Source: Micrococcales bacterium | GTDB taxonomy: Bacteria > Actinomycetota > Actinomycetes > S36-B12 > UBA10799 | DNA length: 6,035 nucleotides | Reading direction: 5' to 3' | Assembly: GCA_023252115.1 (NCBI GenBank) | Contig: JAHEXM010000120.1 | Coordinates: 1 to 6,035, forward strand | Part shown: in pieces, positions 4,613 to 6,035 of the stretch | Layout: each line of letters opens with the position of its first letter | Numbering within the stretch: position 1 is the stretch's first letter | Translations under genes and position numbers: made by a program | Notes under the pieces: model-generated | Seen by the model: the letters and a program-made list of their open reading frames with translations, nothing else | The model's database searches: none | Told to the model about the DNA's origin: nothing

Positions 4613-6035
4613 TTAGCTGTCGACAGCTGATAGCGGTCGCGCGATGTCCTCTAGGGACCGACCTTCGGCATTCACACCAAGCACGATCTCGACGACACCA
4701 CCCACGATCATGATTCCCGCACCGACCAAGTACCCGATGAAGAGCTTGAACGGGTCTGATCCATCACCAATGAGATGCCCGTAGAAGACCGGCCCGAGTG
4801 CACCAAAACACTGAGCGATCGCAAAAAACACAGCGATTGCTTTTGCTCGAACTTCAACCGGGAAGATTTCGCTGACAGTCAGGTAGGCAGCGCTCGCTCC
4901 TGCTGACGCGAAGAAGAAGATGATGCACCAGGCGATTGTTTGAGTCACCGCATTGAGCAGGCCCGCATCAAACATCCACGCACTAATCGCCAACAGCGCG
5001 CCGGACAAGATGTAAGTACCAGCGATCATCTTTTTCCGACCGAGCGTGTCAAAGAACTTACCCAGCAAAAGCGGCCCAGCAAGGTTCCCAATGCAAAACG
5101 CGATCAAAAAAACCGGAGCCGTCTTCGGGTTGACGCCATAGAACTTGGTCAACACCAATGTGTAGGTGAAGAAGATCGCGTTGTACAAGAATGACTGGGT
5201 AATCATCAAAGTGGCGCCGAGCGTGGCACGGCCCGGATACAGCCGGAACAGCACTCGCAACAATCCGATGTAGCCGACATTGGGTTCGGGTTTCATCGCG
5301 ATGGATTGCGACTCAGCGACCGGCGCAAGTTCGAAACCGCTCTTCTTGACCTCTTCCTCAATGAAGTCAATTGACTCGTTGGCTTCGGTCATCTTGCCGT
5401 GCATCAATTCCCAGCGCGGACTCTCTGGCAAATGGCGCCGCACTAACAGGATGACCAGAGCCAGAATCGGGCCAAGCAAGAAACCCAAACGCCAGCCAAG
5501 GCTCGGCGCAAAGAAGTTGAGGAAGAACAGCGAAGCAAAGGTGCCAATAATTGCGCCAGCCCAATAAGTGCCATTAATTCCGACATCAACACGTCCGCGA
5601 TATCTAGCCGGAATCATCTCGTCGATCGCTGAGTTGATCGCCGCGTACTCGCCACCGATTCCCATGCCCGCTACGAAGCGCGTTGCGTACAGGAAGAAGA
5701 CCCAGCCTGGTCCTGATCCCAACGTGAAGGCAGTGAGTCCACTTCCAACTAGGTACACGCCAAGCGTGACCATGAAGAGCTTGCGTCGACCAAGTCGATC
5801 CGACATGCGTCCGAATACAAGTGCGCCGACGACTTCACCAACCAGGTACACCGAGGCAATTGCACCCGCAGCTGTCGAGGTCAATCCAAGAGTGTCGGGC
5901 TCTGTCAGGACGCCGGTAATCGAGCTTGCAATGGTGATCTCTAGGCCGTCAAGGATCCATGCCACACCGAGCGCGATGATCAGGCGTGTGTGGAACTTCG
6001 ACCACGGCAGTCGGTCAAGTCGAGCGGGAATCGTG
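4613..6035 (-). CDS. MFS transporter, metabolite/sugar porter-like (5' partial)
   Basis: A 12-helix major facilitator protein that probably imports a small organic solute by proton symport; the substrate is unknown. The reading frame runs open to the right edge, giving about 473 visible residues. The codons before the internal GTG at 5965 read ARLDRLPWSKFHTRLIIALG, the usual N-terminus of this transporter group, so that GTG is not the start and the true start is outside the window. Features, numbered from that GTG: motif A G-R-M-S-D-R-L-G-R-R-K (52-62), R-F-V-A-G-M-G-I-G-G-E-Y (96-107), P-E-S-P-R-W (180-185) before a soluble central loop (about 186-230), a second motif A G-K-F-F-D-T-L-G-R-K-K (302-312), and S-E-I-F-P-V-E-V-R (365-373). 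The polar tail ends at a TAA. No frameshift is seen. The P-E-S-P-R motif is shared with sugar porters, but the N-terminus is more like aromatic-acid or metabolite symporters. Confidence 0.93.
   Translation of the reverse strand, partial: TIPARLDRLPWSKFHTRLIIALGVAWILDGLEITIASSITGVLTEPDTLGLTSTAAGAIASVYLVGEVVGALVFGRMSDRLGRRKLFMVTLGVYLVGSGLTAFTLGSGPGWVFFLYATRFVAGMGIGGEYAAINSAIDEMIPARYRGRVDVGINGTYWAGAIIGTFASLFFLNFFAPSLGWRLGFLLGPILALVILLVRRHLPESPRWELMHGKMTEANESIDFIEEEVKKSGFELAPVAESQSIAMKPEPNVGYIGLLRVLFRLYPGRATLGATLMITQSFLYNAIFFTYTLVLTKFYGVNPKTAPVFLIAFCIGNLAGPLLLGKFFDTLGRKKMIAGTYILSGALLAISAWMFDAGLLNAVTQTIAWCIIFFFASAGASAAYLTVSEIFPVEVRAKAIAVFFAIAQCFGALGPVFYGHLIGDGSDPFKLFIGYLVGAGIMIVGGVVEIVLGVNAEGRSLEDIARPLSAVDS
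4615..4628. repeat. Perfect 14-base palindrome at the MFS stop codon
   Basis: AGCTGTCGACAGCT is its own reverse complement and overlaps the TAA stop (4613-4615) and the last codons of the MFS gene. As RNA it could form a five-pair stem with a four-base loop. It is not followed by a T-run on the minus strand, so it is a poor terminator; it could be a weak protein site or chance. Confidence 0.4.

Overview
The window looks like a conserved core-genome segment of a mid-GC member of the Actinomycetota. The basis is the gene order: the tail of lipoyl synthase (lipA), a DUF4191 membrane protein, an RDD-family membrane protein and type I glutamine synthetase (glnA). From memory, this neighbourhood is shared by mycobacteria and streptomycetes. 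By eye the base composition is well below that of soil streptomycetes, so a smaller aquatic or uncultured actinobacterial lineage is possible, but genus cannot be set from this sequence.

Layout: (1) 1-53, last codons of lipA (+). (2) 59-733, DUF4191 two-helix membrane protein (+). (3) 752-1225, RDD membrane protein (-), convergent with DUF4191 and divergent from glnA. (4) 1226-1468, a 243-base divergent regulatory region with a four-part GlnR-like box, a possible -10, a GC-rich hairpin and a strong ribosome-binding site. (5) 1469-2914, glnA (+), followed by two hairpins, the second a strong intrinsic terminator. (6) 3108-4049, a linear amide C-N hydrolase (choloylglycine hydrolase/penicillin acylase-like Ntn enzyme) on its own promoter (+). 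(7) 4116-4535, a small cysteine-containing lipoprotein (-). (8) 4613 to the window end, a 12-helix MFS transporter (-) whose true start lies beyond the right edge.

Functionally, glnA is the nitrogen-assimilation hub. Its sequence keeps the adenylylation tyrosine, and its upstream region carries a plausible GlnR site, so both transcriptional and post-translational nitrogen control are expected. The MFS transporter and lipoprotein are on the same strand 77 bases apart and could be co-transcribed, but nothing ties them functionally to each other or to the amidase. A recurring theme is translation signals: only glnA has a clear Shine-Dalgarno sequence, while three other genes have a TAnnnT box 6-7 bases before the start codon, as expected for leaderless mRNAs.

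I see no mobile element, CRISPR array, tRNA or rRNA, and no clear evidence of a novel multi-gene system. The most interesting signals are regulatory and sit upstream of glnA.
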